Shown here: positions 1-8,481 of the stretch, in pieces
Numbering within the stretch: position 1 is the stretch's first letter
Layout: every line of letters starts with the position of its first letter
NCBI RefSeq assembly: GCF_038050405.1
Contig: NZ_CP150901.1
Location: forward strand, 434,001-498,000
Length of the DNA stretch: 64,000 nucleotides
DNA from: Paraburkholderia sp. IMGN_8
GTDB taxonomy: Bacteria > Pseudomonadota > Gammaproteobacteria > Burkholderiales > Burkholderiaceae
Direction of reading: 5' to 3'
Notes under the pieces: generated by a model
Seen by the model: the letters and a program-made list of their open reading frames with translations, nothing else
Told to the model about the DNA's origin: nothing
The model's database searches: none
Position numbers and translations under genes: made by a program

Positions 1-1
1 C

Positions 2-493
2 GAAGAACTGAAGTGGGGGCAGATGCAGGAAGCAGCGCTCCTGGTGCACACGCTCCTATCCGAGCTGGGGCTCAAGGCGTGGCTCAAGACGAGCGGCGGC
101 AAAGGGTTACACATCGCTGTGCCCCTGATGCCCAAGCAGGATTACGACGCCGTGAAGGGGTTCTCGCGCGCATTTGTCCGACATCTCGCCAAGACCATTC
201 CCGAGCGATTTTCGGCAACACCGGGGCCTTCCCATCGCGTCGGCAAGGTATTTGTCGACTACCTGCGAAATGGAATGGGCCAGACAACTGTCGCAGCCTT
301 TTCCTCCCGCGCTCGGCCGGGCATGGGGGTCTCGATGCCGGTGTCGTGGGACCAGCTTTCCGCCATGAAGAGTGGAGCGCAGTGGACCGTGCTGACGGCG
401 CGCGAGTACCTGAGCTTCCAGACCCAAGACCCGTGGGCGGATTACTGGTCAACGAGGCAGGCGTTGGCATCAGCTATGAAGCGTCTACAATGA
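2..493 (+). CDS. ligD: LigD polymerase domain, C-terminal end (5' truncated by window)
   Basis: This is the last ~163 codons of a multidomain ATP-dependent DNA ligase D used in non-homologous end joining. The reading frame is open to the window edge, so the gene begins upstream. The visible part is the primase/polymerase domain: TSGGKGLH near the start, then GKVFVDYLRNG and a SxRARPG..VSMP stretch, all typical of LigD polymerase domains, ending in DPWADYW. Because the protein stops just after this domain, the domain order is probably phosphoesterase-ligase-polymerase, as in other beta- and gammaproteobacterial LigDs. ku follows on the same strand after a 126-base gap, which supports the assignment. 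Confidence 0.93.
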   Translation, partial: EELKWGQMQEAALLVHTLLSELGLKAWLKTSGGKGLHIAVPLMPKQDYDAVKGFSRAFVRHLAKTIPERFSATPGPSHRVGKVFVDYLRNGMGQTTVAAFSSRARPGMGVSMPVSWDQLSAMKSGAQWTVLTAREYLSFQTQDPWADYWSTRQALASAMKRLQ

Positions 494-619
494 TTCGACT
501 GGTGGCCAGCGTAGGAATGCGCGACGTTCCGAATGCCAGCTGGAAACCCGAAGCCCCGATGGGGGCACATGCATTGATTGGCCGGCTAGCTGAAACCGGC
601 CTTCCGCGAGGAGAAGTCC

Positions 620-1540
620 ATGCCCGCTCGTTCCATCGCCTCGTTATCCCTGTCCTTTGGACTCGTTTCCATCCCAGTCAAGCTTTATCCTGCGACGGAA
701 AGTGCCTCCGATGTCAAATTCAACCTGCTTGCTCCCGATGGCTCCCGCCTGAAACAGCAGTACATCTCGGAGTCGACAGGCGCGGTTGTCGAGCGCTCTT
801 CGATGAAGAAGGGCTACGAGTTTGAGAAGGACAAATACGTCGTATTCACCGGTGACGAACTCAAGGCGCTCGAAGAAGCCGCTACTCATGTAGTCGAGAT
901 ACTGGCTTTCATACCAGAGAAAGCGGTTGACCCGGTCTACTACGAGAAGGCGTACTACATTGCACCTGACAAACGAGGCGGAAAGCCGTACAGCCTGCTC
1001 CAGCAGGCGCTGGCCGAGAGCGGTCGATGCGCACTAGCCAAGTGGGCTTTCAAGGGCAAGACACGAATCGTTCAGGTGCGGCCGAACGAAGACGGGCTGG
1101 TTTTTCAACAGTTGCTCTTTGCGGACGAGGTGCGGTCACTGAAGGACTTGAACGTCGAACATGTTCAAGTGTCGGCTGCTGAACTCAAGCTGGCGTTGCA
1201 AATCATCGCGCAGGGTGCTGAGGATAGCTACGACCCTTCCGCCTACGAGGACGAAGAGAAAAAGCGCATCCTTGCGGCCATCGACAGAAAGATTGAAGGC
1301 AAGGAAGTCGTCTCGGCCGAGTCGGAAGAGGTGGCGTCAAGCGGCGAGGTTATTGACCTCATGGAGGCCTTGCGTGCCAGTCTTAAGGGGGGCGCAAAGG
1401 CGAAAGCCACGGCCGCGCCCAAGCGCGAGAGCGCAGAGCCCGTCGCGGAAAGTGCCGCAGTGCCGAAAGTTCGGAAGCCTGCGGCTCGTGCTCCCAAGGC
1501 GTCCACCGAGACCACGGCAAAGGTCCGAGCTCGCAAGTGA
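620..1540 (+). CDS. ku: Ku protein, non-homologous end joining
   Basis: A 306-residue bacterial Ku homologue that should form the dimeric ring binding DNA ends and recruiting LigD. It opens with the characteristic MPARSIASLSLSFGLVSIPVKL and continues through the beta-barrel core (YYEKAYYIAPDK, LAKWAFKGK). After about residue 250 there is a Lys/Ala/Pro-rich, low-complexity tail; such basic tails in bacterial Ku contact DNA and LigD. A GAGGAG ribosome binding site (609-614) precedes the ATG. The next gene starts inside its stop codon (GTGA overlap at 1537-1540), so the two are probably translationally coupled. Confidence 0.96.
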   Translation: MPARSIASLSLSFGLVSIPVKLYPATESASDVKFNLLAPDGSRLKQQYISESTGAVVERSSMKKGYEFEKDKYVVFTGDELKALEEAATHVVEILAFIPEKAVDPVYYEKAYYIAPDKRGGKPYSLLQQALAESGRCALAKWAFKGKTRIVQVRPNEDGLVFQQLLFADEVRSLKDLNVEHVQVSAAELKLALQIIAQGAEDSYDPSAYEDEEKKRILAAIDRKIEGKEVVSAESEEVASSGEVIDLMEALRASLKGGAKAKATAAPKRESAEPVAESAAVPKVRKPAARAPKASTETTAKVRARK

Positions 1541-2376
1541 CGCGACAAAGCACCGCGCACGAAATTACGCTAACCAAGCTGCAGGCAATGCTGGGCGTGT
1601 CCCGGCGCGTTGTCTCCGGTCTGGTTGCGGCGGGGTTCGTGACACCGTCGCGCGGGCCGCGCAACGAACTCCGATTCACCTTCCAGCATGTCGTTCTGCT
1701 GCGAACCGCATTGCAGTTACGCTCCGCGAAAATACCTCCGCGCAAGATTGTCCAAGCCCTCTCGCGACTGCGGGATGAGCTGCCGGACGAATTGCCACTC
1801 TCAGGTATTCGCGTCTCAGCGGTCGGAAACGAGGTCGTCGTGAAAACCGGGCCATCGCAGTGGGACGCTGCCACGGGGCAGCTCCTGCTTGACTTTGAGG
1901 TTGCGGAAATAAAGGGAAATGTCGTTGTCCTCGACACATCACCATGGCGGAAGGATGCTGCTATCCAAGCCGAGGAATGGTACGACCTTGGCGAGCAGTT
2001 TAGGAAGTCAGATGTAAAAGGCGCGGAGCGGGCATACCGGCAAGCAATAGAGTTCTCGCCCGAACCGTTCTACGCCGCCTATGTTGACTTGGGCGCTTTA
2101 CTGTGTGAGGACGAGAAGCGTTGTGAGGACGCGCTGCGTGTGTTCGACGACGCGCTGGCCCATTTTCCAGAAGACGCGGTGCTGCATTTCAACCGAGCGG
2201 TCGCGCTCGAGGGGGTTGGTCGATTCGACGAAGCTGAGCGCAGTTACGAACGGTGTCTCGAACTTAACCCCGCCTACGCTGACGCACATCACAACTTGGC
2301 GATACTTCTTGAGACGCGTGGCGACAAGCAAGGCCTGGTGCGCCATCTGAGTGCTTATCGTCGGCTGACGACTTGA
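1537..2376 (+). CDS. MerR-type HTH and TPR-repeat protein
   Basis: This 279-residue protein combines a MerR-like winged helix (residues ~8-75, containing LGVSRRVVSGLVAAGFV) with at least three tetratricopeptide repeats in its C-terminal half (about 145-270; for example AVALEGVGRFDEAERSYERC and NLAILLETRG). A middle segment of ~70 residues resembles neither. The GTG start overlaps the ku stop codon, which places it in the ligD-ku transcription unit. It may regulate, or act as a scaffold for, the repair genes; that role is inferred from position only. The family is recognisable by architecture, but I know of no precise function. Confidence 0.8.
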   Translation: MTRQSTAHEITLTKLQAMLGVSRRVVSGLVAAGFVTPSRGPRNELRFTFQHVVLLRTALQLRSAKIPPRKIVQALSRLRDELPDELPLSGIRVSAVGNEVVVKTGPSQWDAATGQLLLDFEVAEIKGNVVVLDTSPWRKDAAIQAEEWYDLGEQFRKSDVKGAERAYRQAIEFSPEPFYAAYVDLGALLCEDEKRCEDALRVFDDALAHFPEDAVLHFNRAVALEGVGRFDEAERSYERCLELNPAYADAHHNLAILLETRGDKQGLVRHLSAYRRLTT

Positions 2377-2509
2377 ATGGCGAGTCGTCGCCACGAACAT
2401 TCTTGTGCGCCTAGGGCGGAATTCGCAACAGCCGGCAAACAAAATGATGGGGACCAGCACCCAGGTCGCACCGCGTCGGACGCTGACTCAGGTGCCGTGC
2501 CAGCATGCC

Positions 2510-2773
2510 ATGAATCGTCGTATGAATTTGGACGCACATCTGGAGAACACTCGCAAAAACAACAATTCCAGGCGGGCCTTCGCAGCACGACTGGACATGA
2601 CCATCAAGCGCGCAAAGGTTACTTCCAGTCGGGTGGCCCGGTCTCTCGGCGTACCGGAAGGTGACGTGAGCCTTTGGCGCGCCGGAGTCACCGTTCCGAA
2701 GAGCACGGATTGCGAGCGCCTGTCTGAACTTCTCGACGTAGACGTCGCCTGGCTATGCGCAGGTCAGGCGTAG
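2510..2773 (+). CDS. small helix-turn-helix protein (XRE-like)
   Basis: The C-terminal ~50 residues read as a helix-turn-helix of the XRE/Cro type: SSRVARSLGVPEGDVSLWRAG, then a second helix region with LSELLDVDVAWLCAG. The N-terminal part is basic and Asn-rich. The frame is open from 2405 (GTG), and in-frame ATGs lie at 2444, 2510 and 2522. None has a convincing ribosome binding site, so the start given is a compromise. It probably acts as a DNA-binding regulator; its target is unknown. Confidence 0.5.
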   Translation: MNRRMNLDAHLENTRKNNNSRRAFAARLDMTIKRAKVTSSRVARSLGVPEGDVSLWRAGVTVPKSTDCERLSELLDVDVAWLCAGQA

Positions 2774-2833
2774 GCAACAGCGTGTCATGGCAGTTCTCGT
2801 CGGACGCGAGTTCGCAAGTGGTTCGGTTTGTCG

Positions 2834-3079
2834 CTACCCATCGGTGCGTCGGTCGGGTCGCGTGCCGGACCCCCTGCCGTCGACCGGCATCACGGTCGAA
2901 ATGGCATGTTTGAAAACAAGTTGCACGCCTGGACCAGACTCCAACAGAACTGCAAACTGGTCAAAGCCGGCCAGTTGACCACTCAGTCTGATGCCGTTCA
3001 CGAGGAACACGTTTACGGTGGTCTGGTCCTTTACGAGCGTCTGCAGAAAGTCGTCTTGTACGCACGGGTGTGTAGTCAC
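2834..3079 (-). CDS. hfq: Hfq paralogue (RNA chaperone family)
   Basis: An 81-residue Sm-like protein. It aligns over its whole core with Hfq: VQDDFLQTLV at the N-terminus, VNVFLVNGIRLSGQ (Sm1) and VFKHAISTVMP (Sm2, with the conserved KHAIS). In canonical Hfq an arginine patch (RRER) lies on the rim; here the aligned residues 16-19 are VKDQ, so the patch is lost. The C-terminal tail is short and Arg/Asp-rich. The start is GTG at 3079, with only a weak ribosome binding site. It stands alone, away from the usual hflX partner, so it is more likely an accessory paralogue than the housekeeping copy. Confidence 0.85.
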   Translation of the reverse strand: MTTHPCVQDDFLQTLVKDQTTVNVFLVNGIRLSGQLAGFDQFAVLLESGPGVQLVFKHAISTVMPVDGRGSGTRPDRRTDG

Positions 3080-3157
3080 GTTCTGAGGTCAATCCGATAG
3101 TTCCTTCGATTGTACCGGCGATACCTGAAGCCGCGAGCCAGTCCCCGAGGTGGTGCG

Positions 3158-3367
3158 TTACAGCGACTCAACGGCTTGGAGTCGTGCTTGCGCAATCTCG
3201 CCGGGGTGGTGGCAATGGTATGCGTCGAACAGCTGTGAGCATAGCTGGGCAAGCGAAGCAAGGTCTACGGCCTGGTCTGCATGCTCGACTTCGCGCGCGT
3301 TGAGTACGTCATCGAGAACCGGAGCGAGACGGCGCAGTCGCACAAACGTGCTGGCGTCTAGTTTCAT
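3158..3367 (-). CDS. small conserved protein, copy A of a duplicated pair
   Basis: A 69-residue protein preceded by a strong AGGAGG site 5-6 bases before the ATG. A nearly identical protein is encoded at 7341-7550; only about nine residues differ, and both contain LRRLAPVLDDVLNA and LCSQLFDAYHC. It is acidic and helical, with no signal peptide or known motif. Similarity between the copies continues into the upstream DNA, so gene and promoter were duplicated together. No function is recognised. Confidence 0.75.
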   Translation of the reverse strand: MKLDASTFVRLRRLAPVLDDVLNAREVEHADQAVDLASLAQLCSQLFDAYHCHHPGEIAQARLQAVESL

Positions 3368-3540
3368 GTTGAACCTCCTGTGGCCAGACTGTGCAGTTCA
3401 CCGAGTCGGCCAGCACCAAGGCGATGCTCACCCTCCGTATGCCTGGCTCGTTAAAAATGTCGTTTGCATGCAACGAGTTTCATGATGTCTCTACCCGGAA
3501 GGGGTGGCAATGCAGGACCGGCATAGGTCGGCACCCCCAG
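3368..3540 (-). repeat. upstream region of copy A, repeated at 7551-7724
   Basis: The leader of the 69-residue gene shares several blocks with the leader of its paralogue. These are the AGGAGG region (3368-3385), a GCCTGGCTCGTT block (3441-3452), TGCAACGAGTTTCATGATG (3470-3488) and TGCAGGACCGGCAT (3511-3524). Read on the minus strand, the last block is a tandem GCCG(G/A)CC..GCCGGTCC motif about 150 bases before the start codon. Conservation of non-coding DNA suggests shared regulation. Confidence 0.5.
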
Positions 3541-3739
3541 TCCACAAGGCAATGTCCTTATATTGACCTTTTAAACTGACCGTGTGCTGACCGGCAGATT
3601 ACGATTCTGTCATCTGCGCCTCCACGGTCACTCCTCGATGCGACGCGCGGCTACCCGCATCGCTGCGAAAACGTGAATGGTTAGCAAGTGGGCGGTGGAA
3701 CACCTGTGCTGGTCCAGCGGCCCCGAGTTGTAGCGTACT

Positions 3740-3985
3740 TCACGGATTGGGCTGCTCCCCGGGCAGCTCAGCACCATGCGCACGAATCGCTGCAATCAAC
3801 TCTGCGGCAGTAATCTCGTAGCGTATTTCGCGATGAATGCCGGGCTTCCGTTGGTCAACGTCGATGAGCAGGACGGCCTTGCCGTCAGCCGCTGCTTCCA
3901 GGCGCAAGACGCGCACGTCTTGGCCGGTCGTGTCGTCTCGCTCAGTCATCAGAATCATCGTGCCTGTCGCACCGTTGATACGCAT
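3740..3985 (-). CDS. small hypothetical protein
   Basis: An 81-residue reading frame with a good GGGAGATG ribosome binding site just upstream of the ATG. The protein is acidic (ERDDTTGQDV, then LLIDVDQRKPGIHREIRYEI) and looks like a small soluble alpha/beta protein. Two further small genes follow upstream on the same strand at 4139-4387 and 4582-4800, each with its own ribosome binding site. No family is recognised. Codon choice with a high third-position GC supports coding. Confidence 0.6.
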   Translation of the reverse strand: MRINGATGTMILMTERDDTTGQDVRVLRLEAAADGKAVLLIDVDQRKPGIHREIRYEITAAELIAAIRAHGAELPGEQPNP

Positions 3986-4138
3986 GAAGCATCTCCCATT
4001 GCTTGCATTTCATCGAGGTTCGATTGCCCGGCCGAACATTCGTCGCGGCGTCGGCTGCACCCACCGGCCAAGTTGAGCTACGACGCTGCCTGCTGCGAGA
4101 CGACGCAAGCAGCGGATGAACCGCTGACGAGCTGCATG

Positions 4139-4387
4139 CTATAGATGCGTCGCTGTCGGATTTTCGCCTAACGTGCGGGATATGAGGATGTCAAACGCTT
4201 CGCGCGCGTCTTTCAGTTCTTGCATCGCGACTTCGAACGCCACGAGCTCCAGCGTCGACGGCTGTCCGTCTCCATCCGAAGCAAAGCGCGGTTTGAGAGC
4301 GGTCAGCGCAGCTTGCACTGCGCGAGCCGCATTCACCACTCGTTCCAGCGCAAGTGCTTCATCAGTTGGCTTCCTCACTGTGGGCAT
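4139..4387 (-). CDS. small hypothetical helical protein
   Basis: An 82-residue protein, mostly helical (VNAARAVQAALTALKPRF and FEVAMQELKDAREAFDILIS), with a GGAG site nine to ten bases before the ATG. It lacks membrane segments or cysteines. It belongs to a string of small minus-strand genes between the Hfq paralogue and the first phasin. No function is assigned. Confidence 0.6.
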   Translation of the reverse strand: MPTVRKPTDEALALERVVNAARAVQAALTALKPRFASDGDGQPSTLELVAFEVAMQELKDAREAFDILISRTLGENPTATHL

Positions 4388-4581
4388 ATGGCTCCATGTG
4401 ACAAAGCAGCGCTACCCAAGGCGCGATTCCGGCCGCGTGTACCTCCAGCGCCGAGAAAACGCATACCTGATAAACACCCGGTAGTATAAGCACCGCTGTG
4501 GCTGGGCGCGGCCGCTCGGTCCGGGCGGAGCGAGCGGCGACGTCTAACGCAATCAAATGGCACTTGTGTAAGCACGTATTG

Positions 4582-4800
4582 TTAGCTCCCGGTCTCGGGC
4601 GGAAACACGCGCCAGGTACCGTCGTCGTGCTGGAAGAAAAAAAGCGCAACCGGGCCTTCAGGTCGCAGTGCCTCAACGCATACATAACGCCGCCGATTAG
4701 AGCCTGTGCGACCGAATCGGGTTACCCGAACCGGCGTCGCCGAAGTTGGCGTCAGCCATTTTTCAACCAGCAAACGCAAAGACTTTGCCGACGTGTTCAT
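4582..4800 (-). CDS. small hypothetical basic protein
   Basis: The frame is open from 4875, but the ATG at 4800 follows an AAGGAGA ribosome binding site at the right distance, giving 72 residues. The protein is basic at first (LRLLVEKWLTP, VRVTRFGRTGSNRRRYVCV) and ends with an aromatic FFFQHDDGTWRVFPP strand pair. It resembles small Burkholderia hypothetical proteins. I cannot name a function. Confidence 0.6.
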   Translation of the reverse strand: MNTSAKSLRLLVEKWLTPTSATPVRVTRFGRTGSNRRRYVCVEALRPEGPVALFFFQHDDGTWRVFPPETGS

Positions 4801-5032
4801 CCGCGTCTCCTTCAAGCTCGTTCCCGTTGATTTGGCCGTGCCCTGTTGCACTCGATACGACGCCGCTTCGGCCACAAGTCGTTTGGTTACTTCGTGTGAT
4901 TGGTACTGGACGCAATCCGCCGATGCAACGGTGGCTACGCGCGCAACTTTGCCGGTGAATTTCCAACTCAGGAACCTGGCCTCATGACGGCGTCCGAGGC
5001 GCAGTGGACCTCGGGCCTCAAAAGGCCACTCG

Positions 5033-5059
5033 AAAAAAAAGCGAGCAAGGGGCTCGCTT
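5033..5059 (-). terminator. rho-independent terminator of the first phasin gene
   Basis: Read on the minus strand there is an AAGCGAGC / GCTCGCTT stem (8 bp, arms 5052-5059 and 5039-5046) with a five-base loop. It is followed by a run of eight T residues counting the stem's last two, 38 bases after the phasin stop codon. This is a textbook intrinsic terminator. Confidence 0.9.
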
Positions 5060-5096
5060 GAAGAATTTGACGGCCGTGTCCGACGTCAAAACACTA

Positions 5097-5672
5097 CTAC
5101 TTCCCATCGGCTTCGACTGGTACAACGGCCTGTCGAGTCCGCTTGGCCGGGGTGGCAGACGCAGCGCTAACATTGCTTTCGGCAATCTCCACCGCTTGCT
5201 GCGCGGCTTTCCTGGCAGCTTCATACGTTGTGCTGGCCGCTTCGCTGGCCGTCGTGATGAATTTCTTCCATGCTGCCATGGCGGTTTCGCTTCCAGCCGG
5301 TGCGTTCTTCGCGAGCTTGTCGACGAACTCTTGCGTCTCGCGATAGTACTGCTGGACCTGCGCTTCAGCCGCCGCCGCGAGTTCACCTTGCGTGCCGGAG
5401 ATGATTTCGTACACGCTACGGCCGTATGACTGCACTTTGTCTGTCACGGACTGCGTATAGCTGGCCTGCAGAGCGAACAAGTCCTGCGGGTCTTTGGCCG
5501 AAAGCGCCTTGGCCGTGATTTCCTGATTTTCGGTGAGCGTCGATTTGACCACTTGCAGGTTCAGCTCAACCAGCTTTTCGATGCCCTCGAAAGCTTTGGT
5601 CAGGAGACCAAATATCGTTTCGAAACCAACCTTCTGCGCGGCGACCAGTTGTTCAGGGGCAAGACTGCTCAT
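5097..5672 (-). CDS. phaP: phasin family protein (PHA granule-associated)
   Basis: A 191-residue phasin, the amphipathic coat protein of polyhydroxyalkanoate granules. It shows the family pattern LAPEQLVAAQKVGFETIFGL, followed by long Ala/Gln/Glu-rich helices ([38 protein letters not shown]) and an Ala-rich C-terminus ending in a basic/acidic tail. The ATG at 5672 is preferred because GGAG lies seven bases upstream; the frame is open much further but has no better start. An intrinsic terminator follows. A paralogue of 164 residues is encoded at 11151-11645. Confidence 0.92.
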   Translation of the reverse strand: MSSLAPEQLVAAQKVGFETIFGLLTKAFEGIEKLVELNLQVVKSTLTENQEITAKALSAKDPQDLFALQASYTQSVTDKVQSYGRSVYEIISGTQGELAAAAEAQVQQYYRETQEFVDKLAKNAPAGSETAMAAWKKFITTASEAASTTYEAARKAAQQAVEIAESNVSAASATPAKRTRQAVVPVEADGK

Positions 5673-6821
5673 CACTAACTCCATAGGGGGTTGAAGTGGC
5701 GAATCTCCGGAACACCGGTGAACGGAATCACGAGCGACGCGCCAGAGAGTAGGAACTTTGGTGCGATGCAGCGGAATCCATTCTAGGTCTGAGTGTGCGA
5801 ATGTCAATCGTTTGCTGCGTTGCGGCGATACGTGGCCTGTGCCAGAGACGCTGAATGCCCCGCTGGTGTTGACGCACGGCGCGGCTCCAGGGAAAACCCG
5901 GCCAACGCCTAGGGCTTGCTGGGAGGTCATACATGAACTTTTACTTGGGTGTGTGCAACGCCGCAAAAAAAGTTTCAGTCAGCCGGCCGAAGCCGTTGTG
6001 GAGCGTTGTCGAACTCGATGCGCAAAGTCGTTGCTTCGGTGCGCGTAGGCGTGTCCGCCCGGTGGGACGCCATCGTCAACGGTTCAGTCGAACGCTGGCG
6101 CACGCGTTGAAAAATGTTCGCGCTTTGCTGATGAGGCAACGGCGAATCTTCCAGTACCCCCGTCCCAGCTTAAACAAGAGGCTGGCCCGTGCGAGAAACG
6201 CTATCGACCGCGCCGGGCGGTCCATTTGGAGAAGTCCGGGCAGGCTCTGGCTTTCACCATGTCGTGTAATGATGGCTTTACATCGTCTGTGCGACGGGAC
6301 ACAGTTGCCGACCGAGAAAAGCGAAGCACGGGCCGAATACGGTGCAACGACTTCTGCGAATTGTTTTTTGTTTGACACCAACACGCACGCGGAGGAATAG
6401 TTGTGCTAACAACTAACACACGACTTCAGTGCCTTGCAGGTCGACGCGTGCTTGATGCAAACTCCCACCGCCTTTAACGCATACTGCTTCAACTACGCGG
6501 TAGTTCAACTCCCGATGCTTTAACTGCCTGCTGCTTCGACTACAACTGCTTGAATTGCTATCAATGGTACGGTTCAAACGACACCGCGGGAGAAGTCAGA
6601 AGACCGCGTACATGGGCTCAACGAGTCGCTCCATGGAAACAGGTCTAAAGGTACAGATGGAAATCTGATTGAGCGAAACGAGGGGCATTCTGCAGTTTAG
6701 CGAATTGCGGGAGGTTAGGTATCGCGCCGAAGGTAGTGATGCTCTCCGGGCTGAGCGTCGTCGGAAATGGACGATGCCCGGCGAACCGGGCATCGTATGC
6801 TGCAGTGACGCAGATTTTCTC
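5673..6821. other. gene-free stretch between phasin and cold-shock gene
   Basis: No reading frame here has a supported start, ribosome binding site or recognisable protein. From about 6470 to 6560 there are loosely repeated CTGCTTCAACTAC-like words, and at 6492-6506 an AACTAC/GTAGTT inverted repeat. The part next to 5672 should carry the phasin promoter; I could not pick out convincing -35/-10 elements. Confidence 0.4.
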
Positions 6822-7028
6822 TCAGACCGGCGTGATGTTTGCGGCCTGCTTACCTTTCGGGCCCATCTTCACGTCGAAGCTGACCTTCTGGTTTTCCTGC
6901 AATGACTTGAATCCCGCCGCCCTGATTTCCGAGAAGTGGGCGAACAAGTCCGCACCGCCATCGTCCGGCGTGATAAAGCCGAAGCCTTTCGCGTCGTTGA
7001 ACCACTTTACTGTGCCTGTTTCCATCAT
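6822..7028 (-). CDS. cspA: cold-shock domain protein
   Basis: A 68-residue CspA-type single-stranded nucleic acid binding protein. The RNP1 motif [10 protein letters not shown] and RNP2 motif DLFAHFS are intact, and the opening [14 protein letters not shown] is diagnostic. Two ATG codons at the start (7028 and 7025) are both possible. It is a single-gene unit. The 312 bases upstream hold no gene and may include the long 5' leader usual for csp genes, but I could not define a cold-box. Confidence 0.95.
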   Translation of the reverse strand: MMETGTVKWFNDAKGFGFITPDDGGADLFAHFSEIRAAGFKSLQENQKVSFDVKMGPKGKQAANITPV

Positions 7029-7340
7029 TCAATCCAACAAAGTGTAAAGAGCGCACCGAATTCCGTAAGCCTGAATCTTGTACACATTGCAACAGCGGAA
7101 GTTACTGCCCGGCGCTCAACCACAGTGTTGAAACCGCTATCCAAGACTCCGACACCGAATTTGTAGCCGATTGCGGAGTACGGGTCAATTCGGACGACGG
7201 TCTCAAATGTGAGGTGCAACACCTTGTCTCGTATAAAGTGTCGCGATGCAAGAAAAGGCGCACTATCAGCACGCCCGATGATTCAGGACTGCGTTCCCGT
7301 TGTTTGCTAAGCCGTGTGGGGTTTGTCCAGACGAAGTATG
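7029..7340. other. intergenic region upstream of the cold-shock gene
   Basis: No supported gene. It should contain the cold-shock gene's promoter and leader (read leftwards), while the gene to the right ends at 7341. Nothing else was identified. Confidence 0.4.
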
Positions 7341-7550
7341 TTACTGCGGCTCGAGAGCGTCGAGTCGCGCTTGCGCAATCTCGCCCGGGTGTTCGCAATG
7401 GTACGCGTCGAACAACTGTGAGCACAGCTCAGCAAGTGAAGCGAGGTCCACGGCCTGGTCTGCGTGCTCGACCTCTCCTGCGTTGAGTACGTCATCGAGA
7501 ACCGGAGCGAGACGGCGCAGTCGCACAAACATGGCGGCGTCTAGTTTCAT
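7341..7550 (-). CDS. small conserved protein, copy B of a duplicated pair
   Basis: A 69-residue paralogue of the protein at 3158-3367. The ATG at 7550 has the same AGGAGG site as copy A. The frame extends to 7604, but the leader conservation and ribosome binding site favour this start. Most differences from copy A are conservative (for example HCEHPGEIAQARLDA against HCHHPGEIAQARLQA), and this pattern of change supports a selected protein rather than drifting DNA. No known domain. Confidence 0.75.
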   Translation of the reverse strand: MKLDAAMFVRLRRLAPVLDDVLNAGEVEHADQAVDLASLAELCSQLFDAYHCEHPGEIAQARLDALEPQ

Positions 7551-7724
7551 GTGGGACCTCCTGTGGCCAGACGGCGGAGCACACCCTGAGTCGACCAGCC
7601 CCAAAGCGATGTTTCTCCTTCATTTGCCTGGCTCGTTGAATATGCCGGTTGTCGCTGCAACGAATTTCACGATGCCTTTTACCAGAATGCGGGCACACGA
7701 TGCAGGACCGGCATGGGCCGGCAC
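7551..7724 (-). repeat. upstream region of copy B, homologous to 3368-3540
   Basis: It shares ordered blocks with the copy A leader: CCTCCTGTGGCCAGAC next to the start, GCCTGGCTCGTTGAA (7627-7641), TGCAACGAATTTCACGATG (7657-7675) and TGCAGGACCGGCATGGGCCG (7701-7720). The last block read on the minus strand is two adjacent TGCCGG(C/T)CC units, a plausible operator or activator site. Confidence 0.5.
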
Positions 7725-7858
7725 CGCGCTAGTCCGCAAGACCGTGTCCCAATCCTACGCTCTATCAGCTTTCCTGGCGCTAACACGCCGGTGACGGTTC
7801 CTGCTGCCTGGCGCGCCGATGTGAACTGGCCTCAGCCAACGCCCTCGCACGCACACTT

Positions 7859-8086
7859 CTAGTGCAGCCAAGAGCCTGTTTCGGGACCGGGCAGGAGGTA
7901 GATTTCCGCCGACGAGCGGCGCGTCTCGTCGCGACAGATGTCTTTCGGCGGGGCCGGCTCAGCGGCGGCTTCCTCCGCCGCCAGGCGCATCGTGTTGCGG
8001 GTGGCAACCGCCCGGAGCGTCCTGCATTCATGGGCACGCTTGCTATCGGACAGCAACCGTACGAGATGTCGCGTGGCGGTTCGCAT
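7859..8086 (-). CDS. small hypothetical protein
   Basis: A 75-residue reading frame. The internal ATG at 8086 follows GGAGGA at good spacing; the longer frame from 8179 has no such site. The N-terminus is basic (RTATRHLVRLLSDSKRAHEC), the middle is Ala/Glu/Pro-rich, and the end is Tyr/Leu/Pro-rich. No family is recognised. Confidence 0.5.
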   Translation of the reverse strand: MRTATRHLVRLLSDSKRAHECRTLRAVATRNTMRLAAEEAAAEPAPPKDICRDETRRSSAEIYLLPGPETGSWLH

Positions 8087-8481
8087 CTCTTCCTCCTGCC
8101 GCAGCGCACAACAGACTTGAGAAACTACTTGAACCTTAGACTGTGAAGGGCTGCCTCGCAAGGAGATGGACGATTTCACCGCACACGTTCATGAAAATAG
8201 CAACGCCACGGCAACACCCATGCCCGGACGGGGGCAACCCAGCGGCAGAGGTCACATTTTGGCTTCATCGAGATGTGGCCGACCCATCAGGCAAAGGCGA
8301 GCCGGATTCGTCGCCTGTCCGAAAACGAACGTGGGTCGGTTCGCCGCAATCCCGCATGAACAAAACAGACTGATGCCGGCCTCGGCCGTGAAAGCCGCTT
8401 GAATGTTGCAGTGCACACATACATAATTGTTAAATCGGGGCGAGAGGGTATACGCTTAAGCACCTTCCCTGCGAGAAGCTC
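8087..8481. other. gene-free stretch upstream of the Uma2-family gene
   Basis: Small frames occur on both strands but none has a ribosome binding site or a recognisable product. The right end should carry the promoter of the gene at 8482. Confidence 0.35.

Noticed and set aside
6470..6560. CTGCTTCAACTAC-like repeated words as a CRISPR or tandem repeat
   Set aside because: The units are short, irregular in length and spacing, and only loosely similar.
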